DNA of 64,000 nt from Massilia sp. WG5 (GCF_001412595.2 NZ_CP012640.2:5518001-5582000), one strand, 5' to 3'. Positions 17,302 through 25,319 are shown, counted from the stretch's first letter. Numbers and translations: made by a program. Notes: generated by a model from the letters alone, not told the origin.

Positions 17302-18210
17302 ATGAAAAAGGAAATTAACACTGAGATTCAAAATGAAGTTTTTGAAGAGCTTGACCAAAGCATTGACATCGTTATCCAAGAATTAGGTGGAACCGGGAAG
17401 TCATACATTGCCTCAACCTTGGGGGATATGTATAGATTCTACGGTCAGGAATGTGCGATGTTCTGCCTAGATGTGGAGCAAAATATTTCGCTCACCCGTT
17501 TGGGAGAAAGAAACTCAAGTGGGGTTCTACTGCCAATCCAATCTGATGCACGAAAAGGAGTTGTCACGATTGACATCTTGAACCAGCAGAACAAAGAAGC
17601 AGGCATTGCAGAGAGGGAGGCTAAGAAGCTACTTGACTCATTCATGACCGATGCAAAGCGTTCTGTATATGACTTCCCTGGACAAGGTAGAAGCCAATTC
17701 CAAAAGATTTTTAAAGAAAACGAGCTCGGCTACGCCCTAGAAATGGCGAACAAAAATGTGAGGGTCATCATTCCGGTCAGCGAACAAAAGAGCCTGGTCA
17801 GTGTGAGCAAAATTAGAGAGATGTTCACCTTCAGCGGGGATCTCGCGCACCTAAACAATAGAATCAAATTCTTCGTGTTCTTCAACCCGATCAGAACAAC
17901 CAATGTTGACTTGACCTATGATGAATTCTTGACCACTAAGGAACACCAAGAATTGTCCAAGTTAGGGAATAGATATGTTCCGTTCTGTCTCCAAAATGTT
18001 GATAGCAATGTGTTGAAAGCCATCAAGGATAAGCCTCTTTCTTACCACTACGATTTTGAAAAGAAGAGACCAAAGAACTTAGAGGAAAATGCAGAGCTTC
18101 AATCAATTGGAATGATGAATACGGGGATCGCAATGCGAAGAGTCTTCCTGGACCCAACACCTGGTAAAGATTCCGGCTTCTATCACATCGTTCCTAAATA
18201 CTTTATTTGA
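17302..18210 (+). CDS. ParA/StbB-like P-loop ATPase
   Basis: 302 residues, RBS AAAGGAAA. Near the N-terminus, LGGTGKS (P-loop G29-S34) resembles the deviant Walker A of ParA/MinD/StbB proteins, though the usual leading Lys is replaced by Leu. A following segment (GQECAMFCLDVEQN) is like the second strand of that fold. Such ATPases position plasmid or ICE DNA in the cell; in R388-type plasmids StbB affects conjugation. Together with 16840 and 18222 it would form a stability module, and the phased repeat at 19985-20118 is a candidate binding site. Confidence 0.6.
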   Translation: MKKEINTEIQNEVFEELDQSIDIVIQELGGTGKSYIASTLGDMYRFYGQECAMFCLDVEQNISLTRLGERNSSGVLLPIQSDARKGVVTIDILNQQNKEAGIAEREAKKLLDSFMTDAKRSVYDFPGQGRSQFQKIFKENELGYALEMANKNVRVIIPVSEQKSLVSVSKIREMFTFSGDLAHLNNRIKFFVFFNPIRTTNVDLTYDEFLTTKEHQELSKLGNRYVPFCLQNVDSNVLKAIKDKPLSYHYDFEKKRPKNLEENAELQSIGMMNTGIAMRRVFLDPTPGKDSGFYHIVPKYFI

Positions 18211-18221
18211 AGAGGCATGAG

Positions 18222-18581
18222 ATGAGAAAAGAGACTAAACACAACACTCTCATTGGCGCCACGACCGCAGACAGAGAAAGGCTCTCAAAGTTGGCTCACA
18301 ATCTGAACATTCCGGCATACAAGGTCTTATCTGTCCTGCTGGTCATGGTGGAGAACAGCGAAATTGACATCAAACGAGTTAGGCAGCTTCTAGTTGAGTT
18401 GAAGACCAAAGTAGAGACTAGGATCGGCTCAAACCGTAACGATGTGGAGAAGCTTGCAAAGTTGTCTAGCGAACTGAGAAAGCCGGCCTACAGGATTGCG
18501 TCCGTTCTGATTTCTATGCTTGAGAACAAAGAGGTTGATGAAACAAGGATCAAAGAACTCTCGCTAACGCTCAACACTTGA
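18222..18581 (+). CDS. internally duplicated helical protein of partition operon
   Basis: 119 residues from ATG 18222, which has AGAGG (18211-18215) six bases upstream; a TTG at 18207 is a weaker alternative. Two related repeats of about 48 residues: ERLSKLAHNLNIPAYKVLSV and EKLAKLSSELRKPAYRIASV, each followed by L-V/I-x-M-x-ENxE(I/V)D. The repeat looks like a DNA-binding helix-turn-helix or ribbon-helix-helix relative, giving a built-in dimer. Last gene before a terminator. Confidence 0.6.
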   Translation: MRKETKHNTLIGATTADRERLSKLAHNLNIPAYKVLSVLLVMVENSEIDIKRVRQLLVELKTKVETRIGSNRNDVEKLAKLSSELRKPAYRIASVLISMLENKEVDETRIKELSLTLNT

Positions 18582-18586
18582 ATAAC

Positions 18587-18608
18587 AAAGCCCCGCAAGG
18601 GGCTTTTT
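18587..18608 (+). terminator. terminator after partition operon
   Basis: AAAGCCCC (18587-18594), GCAA tetraloop, GGGGCTTT (18599-18606) into T-run. Confidence 0.9.
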
Positions 18609-18698
18609 CACGAACAGAAATTTGGACAAAGAAAAATTGAAGTCTACTCAAAGGGGAAGCCACCGTTAGATATAGTGGTTTCTCTGCTTATGTGGGGT

Positions 18699-19373
18699 TT
18701 AGATTTTTTTGTGGGTCTTCAGGAATTCATACAGATCGCCGTATTTGATTTTTTCTCCAAACGGATAGTGAGCAGCTTCATATAAGTTGTGGAGATTCCC
18801 TTCAAGGTAAGCCGCTTTCAAGAAGCAGGTAGCATCTTCCAAGTCCTGTGTCCACGGCTGAACCTTTTTACCGAACCTGTAGCGGTCATATGCTTCTTCA
18901 AAGGCAGCTTCCACCTTCTTGTTGTTCCAACCAAGAGCCTTCAGCTCTTCAAGGCTTCGCTGAACAAGCCCACCTGGTAGCACAGCCCTGGAAAGCTCCG
19001 CAGCATGAGCAGAAGCCACAGGAGAGGGACTTGATACCGCACCAGTCCGATCGGCGCCTAGCACGGCATGAACACGGCTAGAAGGCTTCCTGGTCCCCTT
19101 AGAACGGTTCACACCTCGTTCCTCGCGAACCAAGTTCAGATACAGCCCGATCATGCTTTCGCTCACCTCATGCCCATCCTTCTCGCACATGGCAGAGATG
19201 CGCTTGTAAGCAGACTGACCAACCTGCTTACGAATCTTCGGATTTCTCAGCATGACTACCACTTCCATCATGGAATCATAGTTCTCACGAAAATAATCAA
19301 TTTTGGAATCGCACGAACCATGTCCGCCGTGATCTTCCTTGAATTGTTCCAACTGTTCTTTGAAGCTCATCAT
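18699..19373 (-). CDS. hypothetical protein, last gene of minus-strand trio
   Basis: 224 residues. N-terminal 90 residues are charged and helical, with His/Gly near the start (HGGHGSCDSK) and an internal VGQSAYKRISAMCEKDGHEVSESMI that could be a DNA-binding helix pair; a Ser/Pro/Ala linker (about 95-130) leads to a C-terminal aromatic-rich domain (YDRYRFGKKVQPWTQDLEDA). Its start overlaps the end of the next upstream gene by one base. No family recognised; being divergent from the relaxosome operon it may regulate or bind the intervening repeat region. Confidence 0.6.
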   Translation of the reverse strand: MMSFKEQLEQFKEDHGGHGSCDSKIDYFRENYDSMMEVVVMLRNPKIRKQVGQSAYKRISAMCEKDGHEVSESMIGLYLNLVREERGVNRSKGTRKPSSRVHAVLGADRTGAVSSPSPVASAHAAELSRAVLPGGLVQRSLEELKALGWNNKKVEAAFEEAYDRYRFGKKVQPWTQDLEDATCFLKAAYLEGNLHNLYEAAHYPFGEKIKYGDLYEFLKTHKKI

Positions 19374-19624
19374 TAACCTCTCAAAGCCGTAACTCTTTTA
19401 TACAAAGCGGTTATTTTCGATTCAATTCCAGCAATCGCACGGTCGTATTCTTCATGGCTCGCATACTTGATTAAGGCATTTGAATACTTCTCATGCTTTA
19501 ACTGAAGATGGTCTTGCATCAGTAAATCTAAGTCCACATCAAGCGTGTAGGCAAGCCAAGAATCATCAGCCTCTTCGTTGATACCCTCAATCTCTTCGTG
19601 TTCGTAAATCACATCATCGTTCAT
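19373..19624 (-). CDS. small acidic hypothetical protein
   Basis: 83 residues, strongly acidic first third (NDDVIYEHEEIEGINEEADD) and a helical rest. Overlaps the neighbouring genes at both ends (1 bp and 4 bp), so it is part of the same three-gene minus-strand operon; RBS AAGGAG lies inside the upstream gene. No family recognised. Confidence 0.6.
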   Translation of the reverse strand: MNDDVIYEHEEIEGINEEADDSWLAYTLDVDLDLLMQDHLQLKHEKYSNALIKYASHEEYDRAIAGIESKITALYKRVTALRG

Positions 19625-19920
19625 TTTGTTCTCCTTTTATTATTGTGTGTTTCCTTTCTTAGCCTGGCAAAGATTGTTGTTAGCTGTTCGCAGCTAATTT
19701 TTTCGCCATCTTTCTGATAGATACCACGATACGCCAAGGCTTCAGAAATGTATCTGTAGATACTTCTTCCTCCACCGTCGTTGTAGCGATTCGCGTTGAA
19801 TTGCTCAACCAACCCAAGCAAGTAAAGATGATTTTTGCGAACCGTATCAGTTAAATTCTTTCCAAGAATTTCTAAGGCGTCGCCAATACATTTAATCTTA
19901 AGTTGCTCAAATTCGTTCAT
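19621..19920 (-). CDS. hypothetical protein, first gene of minus-strand trio
   Basis: 99 residues, helical, with a central YNDGGGRSIYRYISEALAYR and basic C-terminus (KETHNNKRRTK). It is the promoter-proximal gene of the minus-strand operon, beginning just left of the phased-repeat region. No family recognised. Confidence 0.6.
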   Translation of the reverse strand: MNEFEQLKIKCIGDALEILGKNLTDTVRKNHLYLLGLVEQFNANRYNDGGGRSIYRYISEALAYRGIYQKDGEKISCEQLTTIFARLRKETHNNKRRTK

Positions 19921-19946
19921 CTATCAATTTCCGTTGCTTGCAACTA

Positions 19947-19974
19947 CATATATCAAAATAAATTTCAATTGCAA
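19947..19974 (-). promoter_or_regulatory. promoter of the minus-strand trio
   Basis: On the minus strand TTGCAA (19969-19974), 16-bp spacer, TATATG (19947-19952). The phased TATAA array starts 11 bp upstream of the -35, so proteins bound to the array would contact this promoter. Confidence 0.5.
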
Positions 19975-19984
19975 GAGCTTAAAG

Positions 19985-20118
19985 TATAAATTCTTTATAA
20001 ATAGAGTATAAATATCCACTAAATCCCTAATAAGCGAATATAAGAGAATTATAAAAGATCTATAAATTCAGCGATAAGTTACTATAAGAAAACCTAAGCG
20101 ACTATAAAACCATATAAA
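19985..20118 (+). repeat. 13-copy helically phased direct repeat (NATAAR), centromere-like
   Basis: Hexamers at 19985, 19996, 20007, 20018, 20029, 20039, 20050, 20061, 20073, 20083, 20093, 20103 and 20113: mostly TATAAA or TATAAG, with ACTAAA, AATAAG, GATAAG and CCTAAG as variants. Spacing is 10 to 12 bp, mean 10.67, so all copies face one side of the helix. Arrays of about 11-bp period are bound by ParR- and StbA-type proteins in plasmid partition. It lies within the 405-bp gene-free region 19921-20325, between divergent operons. Confidence 0.75.
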
Positions 20119-20151
20119 AGCAACACCTTAAAAGCGAGTTTCTTTTTCTCA

Positions 20152-20215
20152 GCACCCTACTCAATATACCTTCGGTATCTTGTTTTTGGTGCCCCTTTTC
20201 TTTATTTGGAGGGGC
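20152..20215. other. candidate oriT or regulatory hairpin region
   Basis: The rest of the 19921-20325 gap. It holds three overlapping inverted repeats: GCACC (20152-20156) with GGTGC (20188-20192); ATACC-TTC-GGTAT (20166-20178); and GCCCC (20191-20195) with GGGGC (20211-20215). The first and third share bases and are mutually exclusive. Location directly upstream of the relaxosome genes is where oriT is expected. The nick site itself cannot be named from sequence. Confidence 0.4.
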
Positions 20216-20243
20216 TTCAGAGCATCTTTTTTAAAATTGTTTA

Positions 20244-20291
20244 GGTATATACCAGAAAAAAACTTGATTTTTATTTTCAAACCGGTATTAC
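20244..20291 (+). promoter_or_regulatory. relaxosome operon promoter with palindromic operator
   Basis: -35 TTGATT (20264-20269), 16-bp spacer, -10 TATTAC (20286-20291). Eleven bp upstream is the perfect palindrome GGTATATACC (20244-20253), and a related half site CCGGTAT overlaps the -10. This is a plausible site for autorepression by a relaxosome protein. No TTTAAGCA box. Confidence 0.5.
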
Positions 20292-20325
20292 TTTAATAAG
20301 AAGAATAAATTTAAGGAGCAGAAAA

Positions 20326-20733
20326 ATGGGTGCTTGGAATGGTAGTGGTAATTGGGTTTGGAGCTACGAGGAAAAGAGGGCATACAAAGAGAAGAAGAGA
20401 CAACAATCTCTTGCAGACCTGGCGGAAAGAAGAAAAGAGACTAAGAAGCTTTTTTTGAACTTGACAGAACTGAAGAGCTTCCTGAATAGCAAAGACATTG
20501 ATAAATATTTCAGCAAGCCGAGCAAGGAAATTAAAATTAAGTTCGGAGTGATGAAGCTATACAAGATAGAGAAGGTTCTTTCTGTTATTAGGAAGCGCAG
20601 CCTTCAAATCAAAACAAAGAAGTGTTTTGAGCAGATAGAAAACGAAGAAGTTAAGCGAGAGGTTAGATGTTTGGAGTTAGATCAAAAGCTCTCTACTAAA
20701 GAAGCAGCAACCAGAAAAATAATTAAAATATAA
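20326..20733 (+). CDS. basic hypothetical protein, first relaxosome-operon gene
   Basis: 135 residues, RBS AAGGAG. Aromatic N-terminus (MGAWNGSGNWVWSYEEKR) then a long, very basic helical region (KRQQSLADLAERRKETKK, IRKRSLQIKTKK). The charge suits DNA binding at oriT. No family recognised. Confidence 0.65.
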   Translation: MGAWNGSGNWVWSYEEKRAYKEKKRQQSLADLAERRKETKKLFLNLTELKSFLNSKDIDKYFSKPSKEIKIKFGVMKLYKIEKVLSVIRKRSLQIKTKKCFEQIENEEVKREVRCLELDQKLSTKEAATRKIIKI

Positions 20734-20743
20734 GGGGATGGAA

Positions 20744-21052
20744 GTGAACGAATTGATACAACAGCGAATTGCTCAGGTTAAGAAAACAATAGAAACCATT
20801 GATAAGGTTTTCGCGGATAGAGAGTATTCTGGAAAAGAAGTCCGCGACTTCTTAAGAATCGCACAGAGACTAATGGAATGTGGTGAGTTGCGATTCGGAA
20901 GTGAGGGAGAAATCACATACTTCCCTGAAACCATGCCCCTTATCGTAGAAATAATCTTGTCCTATACAAGAGCAGTAAGAAAGATTGAGCTAAACAACTT
21001 AGAGAGTTGGCTTGCAAACTCACAAGTGCGAATGAGTGGGGAGCAGGTATGA
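20744..21052 (+). CDS. hypothetical relaxosome-operon protein
   Basis: 102 residues from GTG 20744, preferred because AAGGGG (20732-20737) is six bases upstream; the ATG at 20738 directly abuts that sequence. Helical, with a coiled-coil-like start and DREYSGKEVRDFLRIAQRL. Its stop overlaps the next ATG (ATGA). No family recognised. Confidence 0.6.
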   Translation: MNELIQQRIAQVKKTIETIDKVFADREYSGKEVRDFLRIAQRLMECGELRFGSEGEITYFPETMPLIVEIILSYTRAVRKIELNNLESWLANSQVRMSGEQV

Positions 21053-21279
21053 AAGAACAAAACTACCGTGGCTTCTACATGAAGATGTTTGAAGCAGATG
21101 ATAAGAACCTGGACTTCCTCATGAAGACTGAAAAAATTGCGAACCAATCTGAAGGAATTCGTAAGGCATTGGCGCACTACAAGGAAACCCACGAAATGCT
21201 TTCTACCTTGAAGCATCTATTGGCAGAACAGCAGAAGACCAATCAAGTTGTATCAGCACTTTTGTTGAAAGGAGCTTGA
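21049..21279 (+). CDS. small accessory protein of the relaxosome (MobC-like position)
   Basis: 76 residues from ATG 21049, overlapping the previous stop as ATGA with GGGGAG upstream. EGIRKALAHYKETHEMLSTL and the preceding segment have the helix pattern of small relaxosome accessory proteins such as ribbon-helix-helix MobC/TrwA types, but similarity is not certain. Confidence 0.5.
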   Translation: MKEQNYRGFYMKMFEADDKNLDFLMKTEKIANQSEGIRKALAHYKETHEMLSTLKHLLAEQQKTNQVVSALLLKGA

Positions 21280-21280
21280 T

Positions 21281-21457
21281 ATGAAGAAATTCAACATAGA
21301 CGAATTTAATAGATTGACATACATGAAGGCTTTGGAAAGAAACAGCAAGGTGGGCAAGCCTCTCTCAGCTTTCCAATTCATACATGCGGAAATAAAGCAG
21401 GATGAGCATTTCCCTTGTCAGCATATTCACCTTACTCTTAAAGGATGGGACAAATAA
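21281..21457 (+). CDS. 58-residue protein translationally coupled to the relaxase
   Basis: ATG 21281 with AAAGGAG nine bases upstream; TAA at 21455-21457 overlaps the relaxase ATG as TAATG. The product (IDEFNRLTYMKALERNSK, then HFPCQHIHLTLKGWDK) ends in a His/Cys-containing beta-like stretch. The tight coupling suggests it is made in fixed ratio with the relaxase. No family recognised. Confidence 0.6.
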   Translation: MKKFNIDEFNRLTYMKALERNSKVGKPLSAFQFIHAEIKQDEHFPCQHIHLTLKGWDK

Positions 21458-24400
21458 TGTGCGGAACTATACAAGGCTATCAGAATATAGGTTCAGGCCA
21501 ATACTTCATGAATGACATCACCTACTACCAAAAACAGTTCATTGCCGACGCTAGAAGAAACTTTCCTCAGTTCGCAAGTTTGACCGACGAAGAGCTAATG
21601 AAGAACGAACAGGTAAAAAAGGAAGTGAAGAATAATCCTCTTGCTCCGGTTTGGATTGGCAAGATTGCATCACATCTCGGCATTGAAGGACACATTGCAG
21701 ACCTGGAAGGCTTCACCAAGGCATGCGCAGGATACACACCTACAAGCGATCTCAATAACAACCCTGTGAAGCTCAACAGTGAAGCGTTTGATGTCATTGA
21801 CGGACAGATCCAGCTACCCACCACCAAGGAAGAGGAACGCAGGGTTGGCATGGAGATCATCTTCACGACAGCAAGCCAATGGAACGACATTTGGGCCATA
21901 GGTAGCGCTGAACTGCAAGACGAGATGACACAGATAAAGAACGAGGCTCTTGCCTTTGCCTTCGCTGAGATGGAGAGGGACGCCATCATCAGGAAAGGTG
22001 AGAACGGCCAAGTCTATGAAGAGAGAGCAGCCGGTTTGCTCGCCGTTCCCAACAATCATATTGAGAACCGCGGCCCAGCTGGTGGAACACCTGAGCCCTT
22101 TGGACACACCCACCTAGTCATCATGAACACAGCAATGGACCAGGAAGGCAACTTCTATGCACTTCTGAATGATTCCATCGCCAAGAATAAGGCCCATTAC
22201 AACGCTTTGTATTCAATGAAAATGGCAGAGTTGGCAAGGGAAAGACTAGGCTTTGAACTTGAAGCGAAATACATCAAGGCTGATGAAAGAGAGCGCAACC
22301 CGTTCAAGCAAGATTCTGCTAGAGGTGTTCTAACCCTTGTCCCAAAGCTTGATGACAGGATGAAGAAGCTTGCTGAGATTTTTGGAAGACGCTCCAAAGA
22401 AATCAGTCAAACAGCAAAGGAAGAAGTGATTGCATTCTTGGATGGTCAGGAAGAGGTTCACGACGATCCATCATCAAGAGGTGATGAATTCGGCGCCGGT
22501 GTTGAGGCAAAAAGAATAGCGCAGCTAACCACTAAGAACAAAAAAACCGATATACCAATCAGTGAACTTAGAGCCATGTGGAAGCAGATGGCTAGAGAGC
22601 TTGACCCCATGCTTGATGAAAACTACATCAAGAGCTTCCAAAATTTTTCGCAAGCCAAACGCACAAGGGCAGACCTATTAAAGTCTATTGAGGCATCAGG
22701 TAAGACAATGGATCAGTTTGAGAGAGAACTGATTGAAAGCTACCACGATTATTCTAAGGAAGTGCTCACAAGAGAACCCCGCATCAAATCATTCTTTGCA
22801 ATGAAGATGATTGAATACACCGACATGGCGACCGCTCAACAGGAAGCAGAAAGAATCTTCAGCAAGCACTTCGCAGCGAAAGCTGATGAAAGAACCTTAA
22901 GATTACATGATGCTATTGTGTCCAATAAGGACAATCTAACCATGCGTGAACAAGAGGACAAGCAGCTAAAGTTTAGTAGGGAAGTTGTATTCATTGACCG
23001 CAAAATGGAACACGATGAAAAGGAATGTGTTGCCGACTACAACGCACGCAGAACCGAAACAAACTTCGTTATATCTCACGATGTCGTCGCTTCGTATGTC
23101 CGCGAGATTGAAATTGATATGAACAAGAAAATCAAGGACGGAGAGAAAAGAAAAGGATTCACACCTGAACAACTTATCGCGATCTACAACAGCACAACAA
23201 AGACTGGTGGTCTAGTCATTGTAGAAGGTATTGCCGGAGGTGGTAAAAGCTTCCAAGCTAAGGCGACCAAAAAAGTATATGAGAAGGCCGGGTTCAAAGT
23301 TATCGCAGTTGGCACAAGTGCCAAGAACACCAAGAACCTTGCTGAGAGCATTGAGACTCAGGAATCTATGAACACTTCTAAGCTTCTATCAATGCTTGAC
23401 AGCGGAAAGCTTCAGTTGGACAGCAAGACAGTCATCATTGCCGATGAAATGGGCATGCTTGACCAACGAGGCTGGACAAGGCTTTCTAAGCACATCAACA
23501 AGGCAGGAGCGAAGTTGATAGCAATGGGTCAGTCTAGTCAGCTCAAGGCCGTGGGAGCAGGCGACACCTTCAAGGTTCTAAGTGGCTTTGACTTCAACAC
23601 CACAACATTGAAGGAGGTCTTCAGACAGAAGGAAGATTGGCAGAAGCAAGCTACGCAGCAGTTCTCTAATGGAAGCGGGAACCTTGCACTCAGAGCCTAC
23701 TACGACAATGGCATGGTGGACATCGGCGCCAAGAACCTTCAGGAAGCAAGAGAGCGAGCAGTCAATAGCTACTTTGAAGCCAAAACAGATAGCAAGGTAA
23801 TCATCACTGACAGCAATGAATCCGCTGACTTGCTCAACCAAGAAATTAGGAAGGTCCTGATTGAGAAGAATGCACTCTCTCAAGAGGCTATCACTATCAA
23901 CACCGCTGATTTTGGAGAGAAAGAATTCAGAGTAAGAGATAAGGTGATGTTCTTGGGCAGCGGCACAACCCAATTCACTAATGAAGGAAAGGTCTACAAG
24001 AGGAAGCCTGGTAAGAAAGAAGAACCTGCTTTTGGTTTGCTCAACGGCGAGGAATTCACTGTAGTTGCGATTGATGCCAAGAGGAATACCATCACTCTTC
24101 AGAATGAAAATGGAACACATACAGTCAAAGCCGATCAGACTTTGACCATGACCCACGGCTACGCGTATTCAGTCCACAAGAGCCAAGGTCAGTCACTAGA
24201 ATTTGTCATCCCCGTTCCGACAAAGGCTCAGGATTTGAACATGATGTATGTGGCGATGAGCCGACATCAGAAGGCGGTTAATCTCATCTTGAATGAGGAA
24301 TTAAAGGGAGAAGCTACCGTAGCTGTTCAGAAAGGGAAGCCACTTCCTGAAGATGTAGCATTTGCCAAGGATCTCATCAAGTCCAAAGGTATCAAGTTGA

Positions 24401-24837
24401 AAGAAGGTGAGGATGTCGGGCTTTGGACCTATGGCAAAGTAAAGAAATTCATTGAAGCCAATTCCATTCAGAAGAAGCATCCAATGGATGACTATGAGAA
24501 TGTCTTAATGGCTGCAACAGTTCAGGCCGAGAAAAAGACTACATACGACTACGAAATGATTGGGACAAGAGCCGCAGCACGACAGCAAGAACTTGTTCAG
24601 CGTGAAGCCCAGGCAGTCCACCAAGCTGACCAGGTGAAGAAGCATAAGGCAGTAGCTCTTTCTAGAGATGGTAGGGTCGTTAAAAATCTTAACGAAGCAC
24701 ACAGAACCGTCATCAATATCAATACACCGATTGACATGGCAAGAATCCGGGAACAAAAGCAAAGACAAATCTATGCTGAGCAGGTGCTTAACGAGCAGAC
24801 TCAAAGAAGAAAGCAAACACGAAAGCAAAAGCAATGA
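21457..24837 (+). CDS. MobF relaxase-helicase (TraI/TrwC type)
   Basis: 1126 residues from ATG 21457; the in-frame ATG 21445 lacks an RBS whereas AAAGGA precedes 21457. The N-terminal domain is a TrwC-type relaxase: IGSGQYF...ITYYQKQ near the start with candidate catalytic Tyr, WIGKIASHLGI, and the metal-binding HTH at 217-219 (GHTHLVIMN). The C-terminal domain is a RecD/TraI-like 5'-3' helicase: Walker A GIAGGGKS 591-598, Walker B DE 663-664, and SVHKSQGQSLE plus YVAMSRHQ near 900-930. It nicks oriT and unwinds the transferred strand. Last gene of the relaxosome operon; a terminator follows. Confidence 0.92.
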   Translation: MCGTIQGYQNIGSGQYFMNDITYYQKQFIADARRNFPQFASLTDEELMKNEQVKKEVKNNPLAPVWIGKIASHLGIEGHIADLEGFTKACAGYTPTSDLNNNPVKLNSEAFDVIDGQIQLPTTKEEERRVGMEIIFTTASQWNDIWAIGSAELQDEMTQIKNEALAFAFAEMERDAIIRKGENGQVYEERAAGLLAVPNNHIENRGPAGGTPEPFGHTHLVIMNTAMDQEGNFYALLNDSIAKNKAHYNALYSMKMAELARERLGFELEAKYIKADERERNPFKQDSARGVLTLVPKLDDRMKKLAEIFGRRSKEISQTAKEEVIAFLDGQEEVHDDPSSRGDEFGAGVEAKRIAQLTTKNKKTDIPISELRAMWKQMARELDPMLDENYIKSFQNFSQAKRTRADLLKSIEASGKTMDQFERELIESYHDYSKEVLTREPRIKSFFAMKMIEYTDMATAQQEAERIFSKHFAAKADERTLRLHDAIVSNKDNLTMREQEDKQLKFSREVVFIDRKMEHDEKECVADYNARRTETNFVISHDVVASYVREIEIDMNKKIKDGEKRKGFTPEQLIAIYNSTTKTGGLVIVEGIAGGGKSFQAKATKKVYEKAGFKVIAVGTSAKNTKNLAESIETQESMNTSKLLSMLDSGKLQLDSKTVIIADEMGMLDQRGWTRLSKHINKAGAKLIAMGQSSQLKAVGAGDTFKVLSGFDFNTTTLKEVFRQKEDWQKQATQQFSNGSGNLALRAYYDNGMVDIGAKNLQEARERAVNSYFEAKTDSKVIITDSNESADLLNQEIRKVLIEKNALSQEAITINTADFGEKEFRVRDKVMFLGSGTTQFTNEGKVYKRKPGKKEEPAFGLLNGEEFTVVAIDAKRNTITLQNENGTHTVKADQTLTMTHGYAYSVHKSQGQSLEFVIPVPTKAQDLNMMYVAMSRHQKAVNLILNEELKGEATVAVQKGKPLPEDVAFAKDLIKSKGIKLKEGEDVGLWTYGKVKKFIEANSIQKKHPMDDYENVLMAATVQAEKKTTYDYEMIGTRAAARQQELVQREAQAVHQADQVKKHKAVALSRDGRVVKNLNEAHRTVININTPIDMARIREQKQRQIYAEQVLNEQTQRRKQTRKQKQ

Positions 24838-24842
24838 TGCAA

Positions 24843-24867
24843 AGCCACCTTCGGGTGGTTTTTTTTC
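24843..24867 (+). terminator. terminator after relaxase
   Basis: GCCACC (24844-24849), TTCG loop, GGTGGT (24854-24859), eight T. Confidence 0.88.
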
Positions 24868-24875
24868 TCTTATTA

Positions 24876-24918
24876 TTTAAGCAAATAATATTGACTTCAT
24901 GTTTAAATTAAGTAAGAT
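24876..24918 (+). promoter_or_regulatory. TTTAAGCA-box promoter G
   Basis: Box TTTAAGCAAATAATA (24876-24890), -35 TTGACT (24891-24896), 16-bp spacer, -10 TAAGAT (24913-24918). It begins 9 bp after the relaxase terminator. Confidence 0.8.
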
Positions 24919-24948
24919 AAATTAGAACCTCATTTTTAGGAGAATCAA

Positions 24949-25284
24949 ATGCATGACGAAACCCAAATAACAACAGAAGAAAAGGCGAAGAAGCTGGTTG
25001 ATACTATCCACAATCTAAATGATCAGTTTGATTTGCTAAGTGATCCGACCGAAGCAAAGATACATGGCGTAAACATATCTGATCATATAAAGCAGGGATT
25101 GAATCCGTATATTGACGCAACAGGACTGAATGATGGAAAGACCCTTTTGGAAGCTTCCAAGAAGATTCCTGACCTTCAAGATTATCTGTCTAAGGAAAAT
25201 AGGGCAAAGCTTGACATGGAACGGCTCAAAAAAGAGCTTTATCCCAAGCAGGAAAAGCATCAAGCAGCAAAGTGCAAGATATAA
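24949..25284 (+). CDS. hypothetical soluble protein
   Basis: 111 residues, RBS AGGAG. Charged, largely helical (EEKAKKLVDTIHNLNDQFDL; ENRAKLDMERLKKELYPKQE), no membrane segment, a single Cys near the end. Single-gene unit with its own box promoter and terminator, so probably part of the transfer regulon. No family recognised. Confidence 0.65.
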   Translation: MHDETQITTEEKAKKLVDTIHNLNDQFDLLSDPTEAKIHGVNISDHIKQGLNPYIDATGLNDGKTLLEASKKIPDLQDYLSKENRAKLDMERLKKELYPKQEKHQAAKCKI

Positions 25285-25290
25285 ATAAAT

Positions 25291-25319
25291 AACCCCCAAA
25301 TTCGGGGGTTATCGTTTTA
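25291..25319 (+). terminator. terminator after 24949 gene
   Basis: AACCCCC (25291-25297), six-base loop, GGGGGTT (25304-25310), then ATCGTTTT; the T-run is interrupted. Confidence 0.65.

Noticed and set aside
19985..20118. CRISPR array
   Set aside because: Repeats are 6 bp with a 10-12-bp period and no spacers; no cas genes.
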